This document shows positions 51,875-61,045 of a DNA stretch of 64,000 bases, one piece after another (positions within the stretch are counted from its first letter, which is position 1; each line of letters starts with the position of its first letter). The stretch is from CAYNRA01 sp046296415 (GTDB taxonomy: Bacteria > Bacteroidota > Bacteroidia > Cytophagales > Spirosomataceae), in contig JBKBLN010000002.1 in assembly GCA_046296415.1 (NCBI GenBank), positions 620,001 to 684,000 of the forward strand. Reading direction: 5' to 3'. The notes beneath the pieces are model-generated. The model saw only the letters and a list, made by a program, of their open reading frames with translations, was not told the origin of the DNA and did not search any database. The position numbers and the translations under genes are program-made.

Positions 51875-53887
51875 TCACCAATTCCATCGCAAAGAGGAAC
51901 CCAACTGCCAAGTTCTGGGGGCAGCGGGATTGAAGAATCGATTACCAATGGCATTGGCATCATTTCCAAGGCTGTAGGTTTGATTCAATAAATTATCTCC
52001 TCCCACAAATAACTGAGCTTGGAAGGAAGGACGTTCCCATTTCCATCCCAATCGGGCCTGAACTTGGATAAAATCCTCTGCCCAAACCGTATTGGCATCA
52101 TTTAAAGGTGTTCTGGCCACCCACTGGGCTTGGGTCCAGAGGAATCCACCCCACCGAGTTTGATGATTTCCAAGGTATGTCGCTACCCGAGCAGGTACAC
52201 TGGGAAGGCGATTGCCGGCCCAATCATTGGATCCTAGTTGGTAAACCTCATAGGTATATCGGATTCCTTGGTAATTAAGTTGTGCGAAAGTTCCAGGCCT
52301 TGAGCGGGGTGATAATTTAAGCTGACCCTCCACACCCCGTTGGACGGCTTTTCCGGCATTGACAAATAATTCTTGACCGGCGGGATCCACTTGCCGTACC
52401 AATACATCGGTCAAACGAAACTGATACCCATGAATATCCCAACTTAATGATTTGTATTGGCCACGGTAACCCATTTCTTGGCTGATACCTTGCTCAGACC
52501 GAAGTGGAGAGAAGAGTTGGTTGGGGCGAAGGACCGATACAAATTCTTGAACCGTTGGTGCTGAAAATCCTTGACTCCAGGAGGCATACAAAGATTGATT
52601 GCGGCCTAACTCACGAAGTAAAGCCACTCGCGGTGTGCTTGGCGTTTGCGGCCGATCTTGGATTTGATTGGCCCCGGGACCTTGGCGTCTAAAAAAATCA
52701 AAGCTTTGTTGATGAACACCCAACCCAAAGGTCAATTTCCATTGAGGCAAAAATGACCAATCGGCTTGAGCAAACAAGAGTGCGTTGGTCGAAAGAACTT
52801 CGTCTTCGACCTGTCGATTACCGATCACCCCTCGGTTATTATCGTACACGTCAAAAGTGGAATAGGTTTGCTGCCATTCCCCGCCAAATCGAAAGGACCA
52901 CCTTGGGGAGGGATCCCAGTACCAGACCGATCGACTGCCAATGGATTGTTCATCTCGGATCTCGAAATTGGTAATGAATGGATTTCGGAGCCTATGCTGA
53001 GATGTAAAGAGAGACGTTTCATTCTGCCAGTGGGCATTGAACTGATATTTTTGGGAAATTCCTACTAAAAGTTGTTGTTGACTAATCCCGGCTTTTTGTT
53101 GGATAGCACTTGGCAAAGTGGGGGTAGCCGGCCTAGATTGTCTGCGATTTTGGTCCACTTGAGCTTGGGTTAATCCTCCTGGAGTTTGGTAATCGATTCC
53201 ACCCCACAGGGTTTGCACATGGACTTGCCGCTTGGGCGATATAAAAAATGTAGACTGAAAATGGGCAGATTGCCTTTGAGCCTGGGTATGGTCGCGGTAC
53301 CCATCACTATGCCAACCTGATAACTGAAGTTGGGCAATCAGTTTCGTTGAAGCTACACTGAGTCGCTGGGTCAAGTGAATGGAACCCCAACTCCCCGTGG
53401 TCAGTTGAGTTTGTAAAGTATTTCCTTGATTTCCGGATCGTCCTGACAGCAAAACAACCCCACCTGTCCCGGCACCGTAGACGCTACCTGCGGGCCCCCG
53501 GAGGAGTTCCACACTCCCCACATGGGCAAAATCAAGTAGATTTAGAAATGTATTTCCAGCGGCATCGGTTATGGGAATACCCTCCCAATAGACCTTCACA
53601 TTGCGGACACCAAAGGGCGATCGTACCGAAGAACCTCGAATAGACAATCGAAAACTACCAGGAGAGCGCTCTTCCATTCGCACCCCTGGAACTGAATTGA
53701 GAAGGCTTAATGGAGAATTTTGATCATAAAGTGCAACGAATTTGGGAGAGAGAACCGAGATAGGGGCTGCGACTTGAAGAAGTTTCTGTCGGGCGTGATA
53801 ACTTTCGACCACGACTTCATCAAAGGTCTTGATGGTATCAACAGGTGATTGAACCATCAACCAAGCAGACATTAACCAAGGAGACAT
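51875..53887 (-). CDS. TonB-dependent outer-membrane receptor
   Basis: 670-residue gated barrel taking up a ligand with energy from TonB. A short signal peptide is followed by a TonB-box-like TFDEVVVESY, the plug domain (SVPGVRMEERSPGSFRLSIRGSS, VELLRGPAGSVYGAGTGGVVLLSG) and a barrel ending in ...LGSSLRWNW with terminal Trp. No SusD-like gene or carboxypeptidase-like N-domain is attached, which points to a metal-chelate or cofactor receptor rather than a polysaccharide locus. Ligand unknown. It is separated from the lasso locus by many unrelated genes. Confidence 0.92.
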   Translation of the reverse strand: MSPWLMSAWLMVQSPVDTIKTFDEVVVESYHARQKLLQVAAPISVLSPKFVALYDQNSPLSLLNSVPGVRMEERSPGSFRLSIRGSSVRSPFGVRNVKVYWEGIPITDAAGNTFLNLLDFAHVGSVELLRGPAGSVYGAGTGGVVLLSGRSGNQGNTLQTQLTTGSWGSIHLTQRLSVASTKLIAQLQLSGWHSDGYRDHTQAQRQSAHFQSTFFISPKRQVHVQTLWGGIDYQTPGGLTQAQVDQNRRQSRPATPTLPSAIQQKAGISQQQLLVGISQKYQFNAHWQNETSLFTSQHRLRNPFITNFEIRDEQSIGSRSVWYWDPSPRWSFRFGGEWQQTYSTFDVYDNNRGVIGNRQVEDEVLSTNALLFAQADWSFLPQWKLTFGLGVHQQSFDFFRRQGPGANQIQDRPQTPSTPRVALLRELGRNQSLYASWSQGFSAPTVQEFVSVLRPNQLFSPLRSEQGISQEMGYRGQYKSLSWDIHGYQFRLTDVLVRQVDPAGQELFVNAGKAVQRGVEGQLKLSPRSRPGTFAQLNYQGIRYTYEVYQLGSNDWAGNRLPSVPARVATYLGNHQTRWGGFLWTQAQWVARTPLNDANTVWAEDFIQVQARLGWKWERPSFQAQLFVGGDNLLNQTYSLGNDANAIGNRFFNPAAPRTWQLGSSLRWNW

Positions 53888-53934
53888 GGATGTTTGGATC
53901 TAGTGGAGACCAAAAGTAAGGAACAATCGGCAAT

Positions 53935-53984
53935 CAAAAAAGCCAAGACCCCTCCCGATCCTGGAGAGGTCTTGGCTTCAAAAA
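53935..53984 (-). terminator. Terminator after small membrane protein gene
   Basis: On the minus strand AGCCAAGACCTCTCC pairs with GGAGGGGTCTTGGCT (one mismatch) and is followed by TTTTTTG. It ends the 54007-54402 gene before the TonB receptor gene. Confidence 0.8.
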
Positions 53985-54006
53985 AACGAAATATCTGGAG
54001 CGGTGA

Positions 54007-54402
54007 TTAAAACCAACCAAAGGGATCGATAAGACCACCAATACCAAAAATCAAGGTTGAGACAACACATCCAATTAAGGCATTCTTGACTTCCGCTTTA
54101 TCGTTGTCGGTAATGAAATAAACCAAAGCTAATCCGACGATTCCTAAACAACACCCCCACCAAAAACCACTCACTAGTGGCATTTCTTTGGCAACAAACG
54201 AAACCGTGGACTCGGGAGCCCATTCTACAGAGGAAGCGAGACTTTGGTGCTGGGCTTGCAAGGCTTCCATATCGAGCCCTTCTTGAGCTACCACAGTTTC
54301 AATCTGCTCTAATGCAGAGAAATCCACCGATTCAGGTAATTCAGTTGCTTGTACCGCCACCGTAACAAATAAACCTAGGATGGCCATGATGCATTTTTTC
54401 AT
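54007..54402 (-). CDS. Small two-helix membrane protein with signal peptide
   Basis: About 131 residues: signal peptide (MAILGLFVTVAVQA), an acidic soluble stretch of about 60 residues with many Glu/Gln/Ser, then two hydrophobic helices (WWGCCLGIVGLALVYFI and NALIGCVVSTLIFGIGGLI) and an aromatic end. Not assigned to a family. ATG 54402 begins the signal peptide. It has its own terminator. Confidence 0.65.
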   Translation of the reverse strand: MKKCIMAILGLFVTVAVQATELPESVDFSALEQIETVVAQEGLDMEALQAQHQSLASSVEWAPESTVSFVAKEMPLVSGFWWGCCLGIVGLALVYFITDNDKAEVKNALIGCVVSTLIFGIGGLIDPFGWF

Positions 54403-54540
54403 ACGAAAAAGGTTTAGAAATTGAATATTTAACAAAATAAATGGTTTCTTTTTGTTCTCATCAAAAAAGAGATGATTTTTTTATCGAGAAGGTTGCATCG
54501 GAAATTCAATTTCCCTCAGGTTTTAATCTCCTCGACGGTG

Positions 54541-54548
54541 TATCTTTG
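54541..54548 (+). promoter_or_regulatory. -7 box directly before ABC-F start
   Basis: TATCTTTG matches TAnnTTTG and ends three bases before the ATG at 54552, so the message would have almost no leader. No well-placed TTG lies upstream. Confidence 0.4.
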
Positions 54549-54551
54549 TGT

Positions 54552-56429
54552 ATGAATTATTTGTCAGCAGAAAATATAGGACGGAATTTAGGTGAGCGGT
54601 GGTTGTTCCAACAACTCACCTTTGGTATATTACAAGGAGAGAAAGTAGCCTTAATCGGGGCCAATGGAACAGGTAAAACCTCCTTACTCGATTTGGTTGC
54701 CGGAAAATATCCTCCTGATGGCGGGGTCATCAGTATTCGAAAAGACATTCGCGTGGGCTATTTGGAGCAAGATCCTTCCTTTGATCCTACCCTGACGGTC
54801 CTCGAGTCTCTATTTTTTGCTGACAACCCCATTACCCAAGCCATCAAGGCGTACGAAAAAGCATTGGAAACCCAAGACCACACCTCGCTCGCAAAGAGTA
54901 TGGAAATTTTGGATTCATTGCAAGGTTGGGATTATGAAGCGAGGGTCAAACAAATTTTAGGGAAATTAGGTATCCATGATTTCGACCGACCCATGCGCGA
55001 GCTTTCAGGTGGACAACGAAAACGAGTTGCATTAGCCCGAGTATTGATCGAAGACCCTGATTTTCTGATTTTAGACGAACCGACCAACCACCTAGACTTG
55101 GAATCCATTGAATGGTTGGAGGGTCATTTGTCGACAGCTCAAACTACTTTGTTGTTGGTCACCCATGACCGGTATTTTCTTGATAAGGTTTGTAACCGCA
55201 TCCTAGAGCTCAGCCATCAGCAAATTTATAAGTATACCGGATCGTACGCCTATTTTTTAGAGAAAAAAGCGGAGCGGCAGGAGCGTGAGGCAGCTACTCA
55301 AGAAAAACTAAAGAATCAGTTAACGAAAGAATTGGAGTGGATGCGGCGTCAACCCAAAGCCCGAACCACCAAGGCCCAATACCGAATTGATGCTTTTCAC
55401 GAGCTAAAAGACAAAGCCTCCCAATTTAAACGAGAAGATTCACTGGAACTTCGCATGAGTTCGGAACGGTTAGGTCGAAAAATCTTGGAGATTCAACATG
55501 TCTCCAAAGCATTCGACCCTGCAAAGCCCTTGATCAAAGAGTTTACTTATACATTTAAGCGGGGAGATCGGATCGGCATTGTCGGGAAAAATGGGGCGGG
55601 GAAATCCACGTTATTGCAATTGATCACTCAGCAAATCAAACCCGACATGGGTAAGATTGTGCAAGGAGAAACCTTGAAAATAGGGTATTATACCCAGGAT
55701 GGCTTGACGTTTTCCGAAGATCAAAAAGTCATCGAGGCCGTACGAGAATTGGCGGAAGTGGTTAAGTTAGGGGATGGAAAAGAACTATCCGTGTCTTCTT
55801 TTCTGACGATGTTCTTGTTTCCTCCCAAGATGCAGTACAACTACATTGCCAAGTTGAGTGGTGGTGAAAAACGACGGCTTCAATTACTTAAAATCTTGGT
55901 TCAAAGTCCCAATTTCCTTATTTTGGATGAGCCAACCAACGACTTGGACATCGATACGCTGAATGTACTTGAAGAGTTTTTAGAAAGCTATGGAGGGTGT
56001 TTGGTGGTGGTTTCTCATGATCGTTATTTTATGGATCGATTGGTGGATCATATTTTTGCCTTTGAAGGACAAGGGATTATCAAAGACTTTCCAGGCAATT
56101 ATACCGAGTATCGATTGTGGCGTGAAGAGGAGGATCAGAAATTAGCTTCGATCCCTTCTGTAAAACCTACATCGACTGGTCCAACGGTTCAGACAAAGGA
56201 GATTCTTACGAAAAGAAAAAGATCCTATAAAGAACAAAAAGAATACGAACAACTTGAACAAGAAATTGCAGACATTGAAGTTCAAATACAAGATTTAACC
56301 ACCAAAATGAATGGTGGTACCACCGATTACACACAAATATCTTCCTGGGGGAATGAAATCAAAACCTTGGAAAATCTGTTGGAGGAAAAAGAACTACGAT
56401 GGCTGGAATTAGCCGAATTCGATCAATAA
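54552..56429 (+). CDS. ABC-F family ATPase (Uup-like)
   Basis: Cytoplasmic tandem ATPase acting on ribosomes, without membrane domains. First ATPase: GANGTGKTS, LSGGQRKRVALARVL, FLILDEPTNHLD. Interdomain linker with MRRQPKARTTKAQYRIDAF. Second ATPase: GKNGAGKST, LSGGEKRRLQLLKIL, FLILDEPTNDLD. A C-terminal charged coiled coil (about residues 540-625) is the Uup-type extension. Start at 54552 (MNYLSAENIGRNLGERWLF) is the family's usual beginning; an ATG at 54441 would add an unrelated extension across a promoter box. Antibiotic-resistance roles known for some ABC-F cannot be assumed. Confidence 0.94.
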   Translation: MNYLSAENIGRNLGERWLFQQLTFGILQGEKVALIGANGTGKTSLLDLVAGKYPPDGGVISIRKDIRVGYLEQDPSFDPTLTVLESLFFADNPITQAIKAYEKALETQDHTSLAKSMEILDSLQGWDYEARVKQILGKLGIHDFDRPMRELSGGQRKRVALARVLIEDPDFLILDEPTNHLDLESIEWLEGHLSTAQTTLLLVTHDRYFLDKVCNRILELSHQQIYKYTGSYAYFLEKKAERQEREAATQEKLKNQLTKELEWMRRQPKARTTKAQYRIDAFHELKDKASQFKREDSLELRMSSERLGRKILEIQHVSKAFDPAKPLIKEFTYTFKRGDRIGIVGKNGAGKSTLLQLITQQIKPDMGKIVQGETLKIGYYTQDGLTFSEDQKVIEAVRELAEVVKLGDGKELSVSSFLTMFLFPPKMQYNYIAKLSGGEKRRLQLLKILVQSPNFLILDEPTNDLDIDTLNVLEEFLESYGGCLVVVSHDRYFMDRLVDHIFAFEGQGIIKDFPGNYTEYRLWREEEDQKLASIPSVKPTSTGPTVQTKEILTKRKRSYKEQKEYEQLEQEIADIEVQIQDLTTKMNGGTTDYTQISSWGNEIKTLENLLEEKELRWLELAEFDQ

Positions 56430-56443
56430 CCTAACAAGGCACC

Positions 56444-57085
56444 ATGCAACCTATTTTTGACTTTTTTTCATATTTATTGAATTCAGAGGAAATCATTCAG
56501 CAAGGTGGACTTGTCGCCATTTTATTGATTGTCTACATCGAAAATGGCTTGTTTTTTGGTTTCTTTTTACCCGGTGACTACCTCCTCTTCCTGTCCGGGG
56601 TATTTTGCTCTACCCAATTGCTTCCTGTACCCATCAGCTTATTGGTGGGTGGTATATTTGTCGCAGCTGTCCTAGGGGCACTAACTGGATATGTGTCCGG
56701 CCGATTTTTTGGGGACCGGATCACCAATCGACCTGATTCCTTGTTTTTCAAAAAGAAACATTTAGATAGTACGAAGAATTACTTTGAAAAATACGGCATG
56801 CAAACCTTAATCATCGCCCGATTTTTACCAATTATTCGAACTTTCGCTCCGATTTTGGCGGGCCTGGTCCGCATGAATTTTGGACGTTTCATGGTGTACA
56901 ACCTAACCGGCGGGGCAGTTTGGTCGGTAGTTTTGGTGGGGGGAGGCTATTGGCTTGGGGTACAATTTCCGTGGATCGTTAATTACGTCCATTACATCAT
57001 CTTGTTCTTCTTGGCTATCACCACGTATACCGTAATTCAAGGTTATTTTAATGCCCGGAAAGAAATGAATCAATCAGAGGAATAA
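56444..57085 (+). CDS. DedA-family membrane protein
   Basis: 213-residue inner-membrane protein of the DedA (SNARE-associated) family, thought to move lipids such as undecaprenyl phosphate or phosphatidylethanolamine. Typical motifs: LFFGFFLPGDYLLFLSG (residues 32-50) and YGMQTLIIARFLPIIRTFAPILAGLVRM, with the conserved Arg and Pro of the re-entrant loops. It starts 14 bp after the ABC-F gene and could be co-transcribed. The end overlaps the convergent lpxH-like gene by 16 bp. Confidence 0.9.
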   Translation: MQPIFDFFSYLLNSEEIIQQGGLVAILLIVYIENGLFFGFFLPGDYLLFLSGVFCSTQLLPVPISLLVGGIFVAAVLGALTGYVSGRFFGDRITNRPDSLFFKKKHLDSTKNYFEKYGMQTLIIARFLPIIRTFAPILAGLVRMNFGRFMVYNLTGGAVWSVVLVGGGYWLGVQFPWIVNYVHYIILFFLAITTYTVIQGYFNARKEMNQSEE

Positions 57086-57846
57086 CTTTTTAATTCCAGG
57101 TTATTTCCATCAAACGAAGCAAAAGTCTTAAGTTGGATCCAATCACCTAAATTCACATAGCGGCTAGACTCACCAATGGGTATGTCCAACCGCAGGTGTC
57201 GATGGCCAAAAATATAAAAATCATGGGGATCTTGCCGGTGTTTTTGTTGGCAATAGTGGTAAAGGATCTCGTATTCTGGCGATTTGTACTGGTACATATC
57301 GCCCTTTTTGACATGGGACTGCCAACTATGCCGGGCCCAGGCATAACCCAAGCGTAAACTTAGATTGGGATGTAGCAAATGATGGAACATCCACCGGCAG
57401 ATGGGATTTTCGAAAATTCGCTTTAAGAATTTATAGGGATAATCTCCGGGGCCAAGCCCGTCCCCATGCCCAATCCAAAACGTCTTGCCTTGAATCGTAA
57501 ACGTCTGCGGCTCTCGAAGCACCAGGGCGTTAAACTCTTGTGTGAAATAATCGCCCATCCACATATCGTGATTTCCTGAAAAGATGATAATTTGGATGCC
57601 TTGATCGGCCATACGGGCTAACTGGCCAAAAAGTCGAGTGTATCCTTTCGGAACAGCTTGTTTGAATTCAAACCAAAAATCAAACAAATCACCCACAAGA
57701 AAAAGGGTATGTGTTTCTGGAGAAATGGATTCGAGCCACTGAACAATCGTCCGCTCTCTCATCTGACTTCCCGTATGATCTGGAGCGCCTAAATGAAGAT
57801 CTGAAATAAAAAACACCTTTTGATCCTGAGCGAGGTCAATTCTCAT
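57070..57846 (-). CDS. UDP-2,3-diacylglucosamine diphosphatase, LpxH-like
   Basis: Metallophosphatase of about 258 residues that would split UDP-2,3-diacylglucosamine to lipid X in lipid A synthesis. Metallophosphoesterase motifs: ISDLHLG, GDLFDFWFE, SGNHDMW, and the His pairs in WIGHGDGLG and FGHRHLRLD. The length and GDLFDFW motif fit LpxH or its Bacteroidota relative. ATG 57846 puts the first motif about 14 residues in. Confidence 0.88.
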   Translation of the reverse strand: MRIDLAQDQKVFFISDLHLGAPDHTGSQMRERTIVQWLESISPETHTLFLVGDLFDFWFEFKQAVPKGYTRLFGQLARMADQGIQIIIFSGNHDMWMGDYFTQEFNALVLREPQTFTIQGKTFWIGHGDGLGPGDYPYKFLKRIFENPICRWMFHHLLHPNLSLRLGYAWARHSWQSHVKKGDMYQYKSPEYEILYHYCQQKHRQDPHDFYIFGHRHLRLDIPIGESSRYVNLGDWIQLKTFASFDGNNLELKSYSSD

Positions 57847-58001
57847 GGTTTGAGATTTAGAGCGCACAAAAATAAATAGAATTTATTCCAACCCTTGTAT
57901 TTTTTAGAAAAGATTAAAGGGTAGTTAGTTGAAAAAATTCATTTGTTTATCATTGGAAACGTATATATTTACAATTCTAACGCATCTATATCTTAAACCT
58001 T

Positions 58002-58382
58002 ATGTCCTCAGCCAAACGAGTTCTTATTGCCGAAGATAGTTCGGTTATTCAAAACCTAGCTAAGAAAATTCTTGAGTTTCAAAATTTTGAAATTACAGCA
58101 GTCAAGAATGGGGAACAGGTCATTCACTTGTTACAAAAAGAATCCTTTGACATCATCTTGTTGGATATCAACATGCCGATCATGGATGGAATGGAATGTG
58201 TGCGGGAAATTCGGGGCTTTGCTGATCCCCAAAAGGCAGCCACTCCGGTCGTGGCAATCACCGGAAATGCCCGCAACTACACCGAAGAAGAATTTAAACA
58301 AGCGGGCTTTCAAGAAGTCTTGATGAAACCGCTCAACTTTGATAAACTAGTATTAGTGGTCAAGGAACTAACCGAATCTTGA
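58002..58382 (+). CDS. CheY-like response regulator
   Basis: Single-domain receiver of 126 residues. The acidic site (IAEDSSV), phospho-Asp (ILLDINMPIMDG; Asp about residue 54), Thr (VAITGNA) and Lys (LMKPLNF) are all present, so it should be phosphorylatable, unlike the LytTR protein at 15222. No output domain or kinase gene is near. An intrinsic terminator lies immediately after its stop. Confidence 0.93.
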   Translation: MSSAKRVLIAEDSSVIQNLAKKILEFQNFEITAVKNGEQVIHLLQKESFDIILLDINMPIMDGMECVREIRGFADPQKAATPVVAITGNARNYTEEEFKQAGFQEVLMKPLNFDKLVLVVKELTES

Positions 58383-58386
58383 TGAT

Positions 58387-58415
58387 GGATCAGGCATTGT
58401 CCTGATCCTTTTTTG
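58387..58415 (+). terminator. Terminator between response regulator and hydrolase gene
   Basis: GGATCAGG (58387-58394) pairs with CCTGATCC (58401-58408), then TTTTTT. The T-run ends only a few bases before the ATG of the next gene, so read-through would be needed to express it from the upstream promoter. Confidence 0.85.
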
Positions 58416-58417
58416 TT

Positions 58418-59200
58418 ATGGAATTTACCTTTCTTGGTACAGGTACTTCCGGGGGTGTCCCGGTTCTGACTTGCCAATGTCCTGTTTGTCAATCCGTTGA
58501 TTTTAGGGATAAACGCTTGCGAACCTCCTTGTTGGTCAAACACCAACAACAAGCGGTAGTAATTGATACCGGCCCTGATTTTAGACAGCAGGCACTCCGG
58601 GCTCGGCTTCTTCATCTACATGGTGTCGTTTTTACCCATGAACACAAAGATCACACGGCAGGCCTGGATGATGTCAGACCCTTTAATTACTTTTACGGCC
58701 AAAAGAACCTTCCTATTTATGGTCGCAAACAAGTTTTGGAACAACTGAAACGAGAATTTGCCTACGCTTTTGCAGACGAAAAATACCCGGGTATTCCTCT
58801 ATTGGAAACCCACGAAATCACAGATTCGGTGTTTGAAGTAGCGGGTATTACCTTTGAACCCATTGAGGTGATGCACCACAAACTTCCAGTCTATGGCTTT
58901 AGGATGGGGTCGTTTGCTTATATCACCGATGCCAATTTTATCAGTGACTCCTCGTTGTCGAAACTTCAAAATCTGGAGGTACTCGTCCTAAATGCGCTTC
59001 AAATTTCCCCCCACATTTCACATTTTAACTTGGAACAGGCACTCGAGATGGCTGCCAAGATTGGAGCCAAAACAACCTATTTCACTCATATCAGTCATAA
59101 ATTAGGGAGGCACCGAGACATTCAGTCTCAACTACCTCCCCAGGTGTTTTTGGCGTATGATGGGCTTACTATTCAAGTTCCTTCCGCCCCTGTTTTTTAG
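58418..59200 (+). CDS. PhnP-like metallo-beta-lactamase-fold hydrolase
   Basis: 260-residue hydrolase. GTGTSGGVPVLTCQCPVCQSVD at the start carries the structural-zinc Cys residues of PhnP-type enzymes, and THEHKDHTAGLDD is the catalytic metal motif. The family acts on cyclic phosphodiesters or tRNA/lipoate-related substrates; no phosphonate genes are nearby, so the substrate here is unknown. ATG 58418 is the natural start. It lies right behind a terminator. Its end overlaps the DUF885 gene by 32 bp. Confidence 0.9.
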   Translation: MEFTFLGTGTSGGVPVLTCQCPVCQSVDFRDKRLRTSLLVKHQQQAVVIDTGPDFRQQALRARLLHLHGVVFTHEHKDHTAGLDDVRPFNYFYGQKNLPIYGRKQVLEQLKREFAYAFADEKYPGIPLLETHEITDSVFEVAGITFEPIEVMHHKLPVYGFRMGSFAYITDANFISDSSLSKLQNLEVLVLNALQISPHISHFNLEQALEMAAKIGAKTTYFTHISHKLGRHRDIQSQLPPQVFLAYDGLTIQVPSAPVF

Positions 59201-60968
59201 CCCAAATATCCATTTTTTTACTGACCACTGATAGAGGCAAACATCCATCGGACAATAATTCGTCATGGAAGGAAATCAATGAAAAACGTTCACCAAGGCT
59301 AGATTCATACTTTTTCCGCAATTCCAAAATTGTCAGAGCCCCAATTTTGTAGGATAACGCTTGCCCAGGCAAGACCATGTACCGCTCCACCTCACGCTCG
59401 GCTTCAGCTTGCGTGATGGGTTCTTGCGCTTGCATGTATTGAATCGCTTTTTCACGCGTCCAACCCTTTCGGTGTAGGCCCACATCGACAACCAATCGAA
59501 TGGCTCGATGTAATTCTTCTTTCAAAGCTCCAATTTTTTGGTATGGATCTTCGTACAATCCCAATTCTTCTCCCAATGATTCAGAATACAATGCCCAACC
59601 TTCTCCAAATGCACCAATCCAACCATACCGCATAAAGGCAGGCAGTCGGTTGTTTTCTTGTTGCAACGAAACCTGAAAATGATGACCGGGTATGCCTTCA
59701 TGCAAAAATAAAGCCTCCATGCCCGAGGTAACGTTGTATTCTGCGGCATTAGGAATGGGGATATAAAAAATGCCCGGACGCTTGGAGGGGGCATGCCCTG
59801 GGACATATTCAGCGCTTGCCGTCTTTTCTCTAAACGCCTCCGTTTGGCGAATCTCTAAAACACTTTGTGGCATTTGGGAAAAAAGTTCATTCATTTTCGA
59901 TTGAACTTTCTGTTGGGTTTGTTGAAAGACCCCGATGACTTGCTCTGGTTTTTGGAACGGGAAAAACTTCCGATTGGTAGCTAAATGGTTAAAAAATTCA
60001 GCCCTCGAACCATTGAAACCCACTTTTCTCTGCATACTATCCAAATCTTTTTGAATGCGTACGACTTCTGAAACGCCAATTTTATAAATTTCTTCAGGGG
60101 TTAATTGAGTGGTTGTCCAATAGGATACCCAAAAGTCATATTGTCGTTTTCCACCCGGCATCCCGGCTAGTCCAGACGTCTCACGAGCTACCGGTAGATA
60201 CTCGGTTTCTAAAAAATCGGCAAGTTTTCCATAAGAAGGTTGTAAGACTTGACTGATAATTTGGAGGTATTCCGTTTCAAGTTCTTCTTTGGTTACCTCG
60301 TCTAAAGTAGCGGGCAATTGAACCACAGGTTGATAAAAAATACTCTGTGTTGGATCGGTCGCGAGGATATCACGGAGTTGCGAGATCATTTTTATAACAA
60401 TGGGTTTGGGAAGCACATGCTCATTTCCCATACCGGACCGAAAGCAAGCGATGGCCGTATCGGACCAAGCTTGAAAGCCTTGCAGACGATTGATCCACTT
60501 CTTATGGTCCTCGGGTGAGTTCAAGGGCTGAGGACCCTTACCATCAGCCCACGAGGCCAAAGTCCATGGTACCCCCTCCATATGATTGAACGGAATCTCA
60601 TGAAAAGGTATGGATGCTTGCTTCAGTGCAGACTCCACCGTAAAACGCAAGGTTTCAACTTGCCAGCGTTCCTTGTTAGAAAGAGATTTTTGTTCAAAAA
60701 CAGCTAACTTTTGTTCAGTGGTCTGAAAGAATGAGATCAATGAATCGCGGTGCGATGCAGTCAGTGTATTTCCAAGTGTCCCATTGTGAATATCAACCCC
60801 TTGTTGCGTGGCTTCGAGAGGGAAAAAAGCAAGGTATTGGGCTTGATAATCCGCAAAAAAAGTCGCGAGGGCCGATTGGTCGGATTGAATGAGTTGCTCT
60901 TTTTTTTCTTTCAAGCAACTGGTGGTCAGCATGGCAAGCAGACCCACTAGAATGATGGCTCTTTTCAT
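59169..60968 (-). CDS. DUF885 lipoprotein, putative metalloprotease
   Basis: 599-residue protein with a signal peptide and a lipobox (TTSC, Cys18). The HEGIPGHHFQVSLQQ motif about two thirds along (HExxxxH-type metal site) is the hallmark of DUF885, relatives of M3-like carboxypeptidases. Other conserved segments: AEYNVTSGMEALFLHE and FGEGWALYSESLGEELG. Peptidase activity is likely but not proven by the sequence. It is separated by 77 bp from the upstream NTF2-like gene, with a hairpin between. Confidence 0.88.
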   Translation of the reverse strand: MKRAIILVGLLAMLTTSCLKEKKEQLIQSDQSALATFFADYQAQYLAFFPLEATQQGVDIHNGTLGNTLTASHRDSLISFFQTTEQKLAVFEQKSLSNKERWQVETLRFTVESALKQASIPFHEIPFNHMEGVPWTLASWADGKGPQPLNSPEDHKKWINRLQGFQAWSDTAIACFRSGMGNEHVLPKPIVIKMISQLRDILATDPTQSIFYQPVVQLPATLDEVTKEELETEYLQIISQVLQPSYGKLADFLETEYLPVARETSGLAGMPGGKRQYDFWVSYWTTTQLTPEEIYKIGVSEVVRIQKDLDSMQRKVGFNGSRAEFFNHLATNRKFFPFQKPEQVIGVFQQTQQKVQSKMNELFSQMPQSVLEIRQTEAFREKTASAEYVPGHAPSKRPGIFYIPIPNAAEYNVTSGMEALFLHEGIPGHHFQVSLQQENNRLPAFMRYGWIGAFGEGWALYSESLGEELGLYEDPYQKIGALKEELHRAIRLVVDVGLHRKGWTREKAIQYMQAQEPITQAEAEREVERYMVLPGQALSYKIGALTILELRKKYESSLGERFSLISFHDELLSDGCLPLSVVSKKMDIWAKKQGRKELE

Positions 60969-60993
60969 TTTCTTTTTACAGGGACAAATAACA

Positions 60994-61027
60994 AAGGAAA
61001 CGCCTAGTGTAGTCTAGACGTTCCCTT
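60994..61027 (-). terminator. Hairpin after NTF2-like gene
   Basis: On the minus strand AAGGGAACGTCTAG pairs with CTAGGCGTTTCCTT (two G-U pairs) and is followed by TTTGTTATTT. Confidence 0.6.
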
Positions 61028-61045
61028 TTTAAAATAGTAACACGA

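Noticed and set aside
51875..53887. TonB receptor as lasso-peptide receptor
   Set aside because: It is about 9 kb away behind unrelated genes, and nothing in its sequence points to the peptide.
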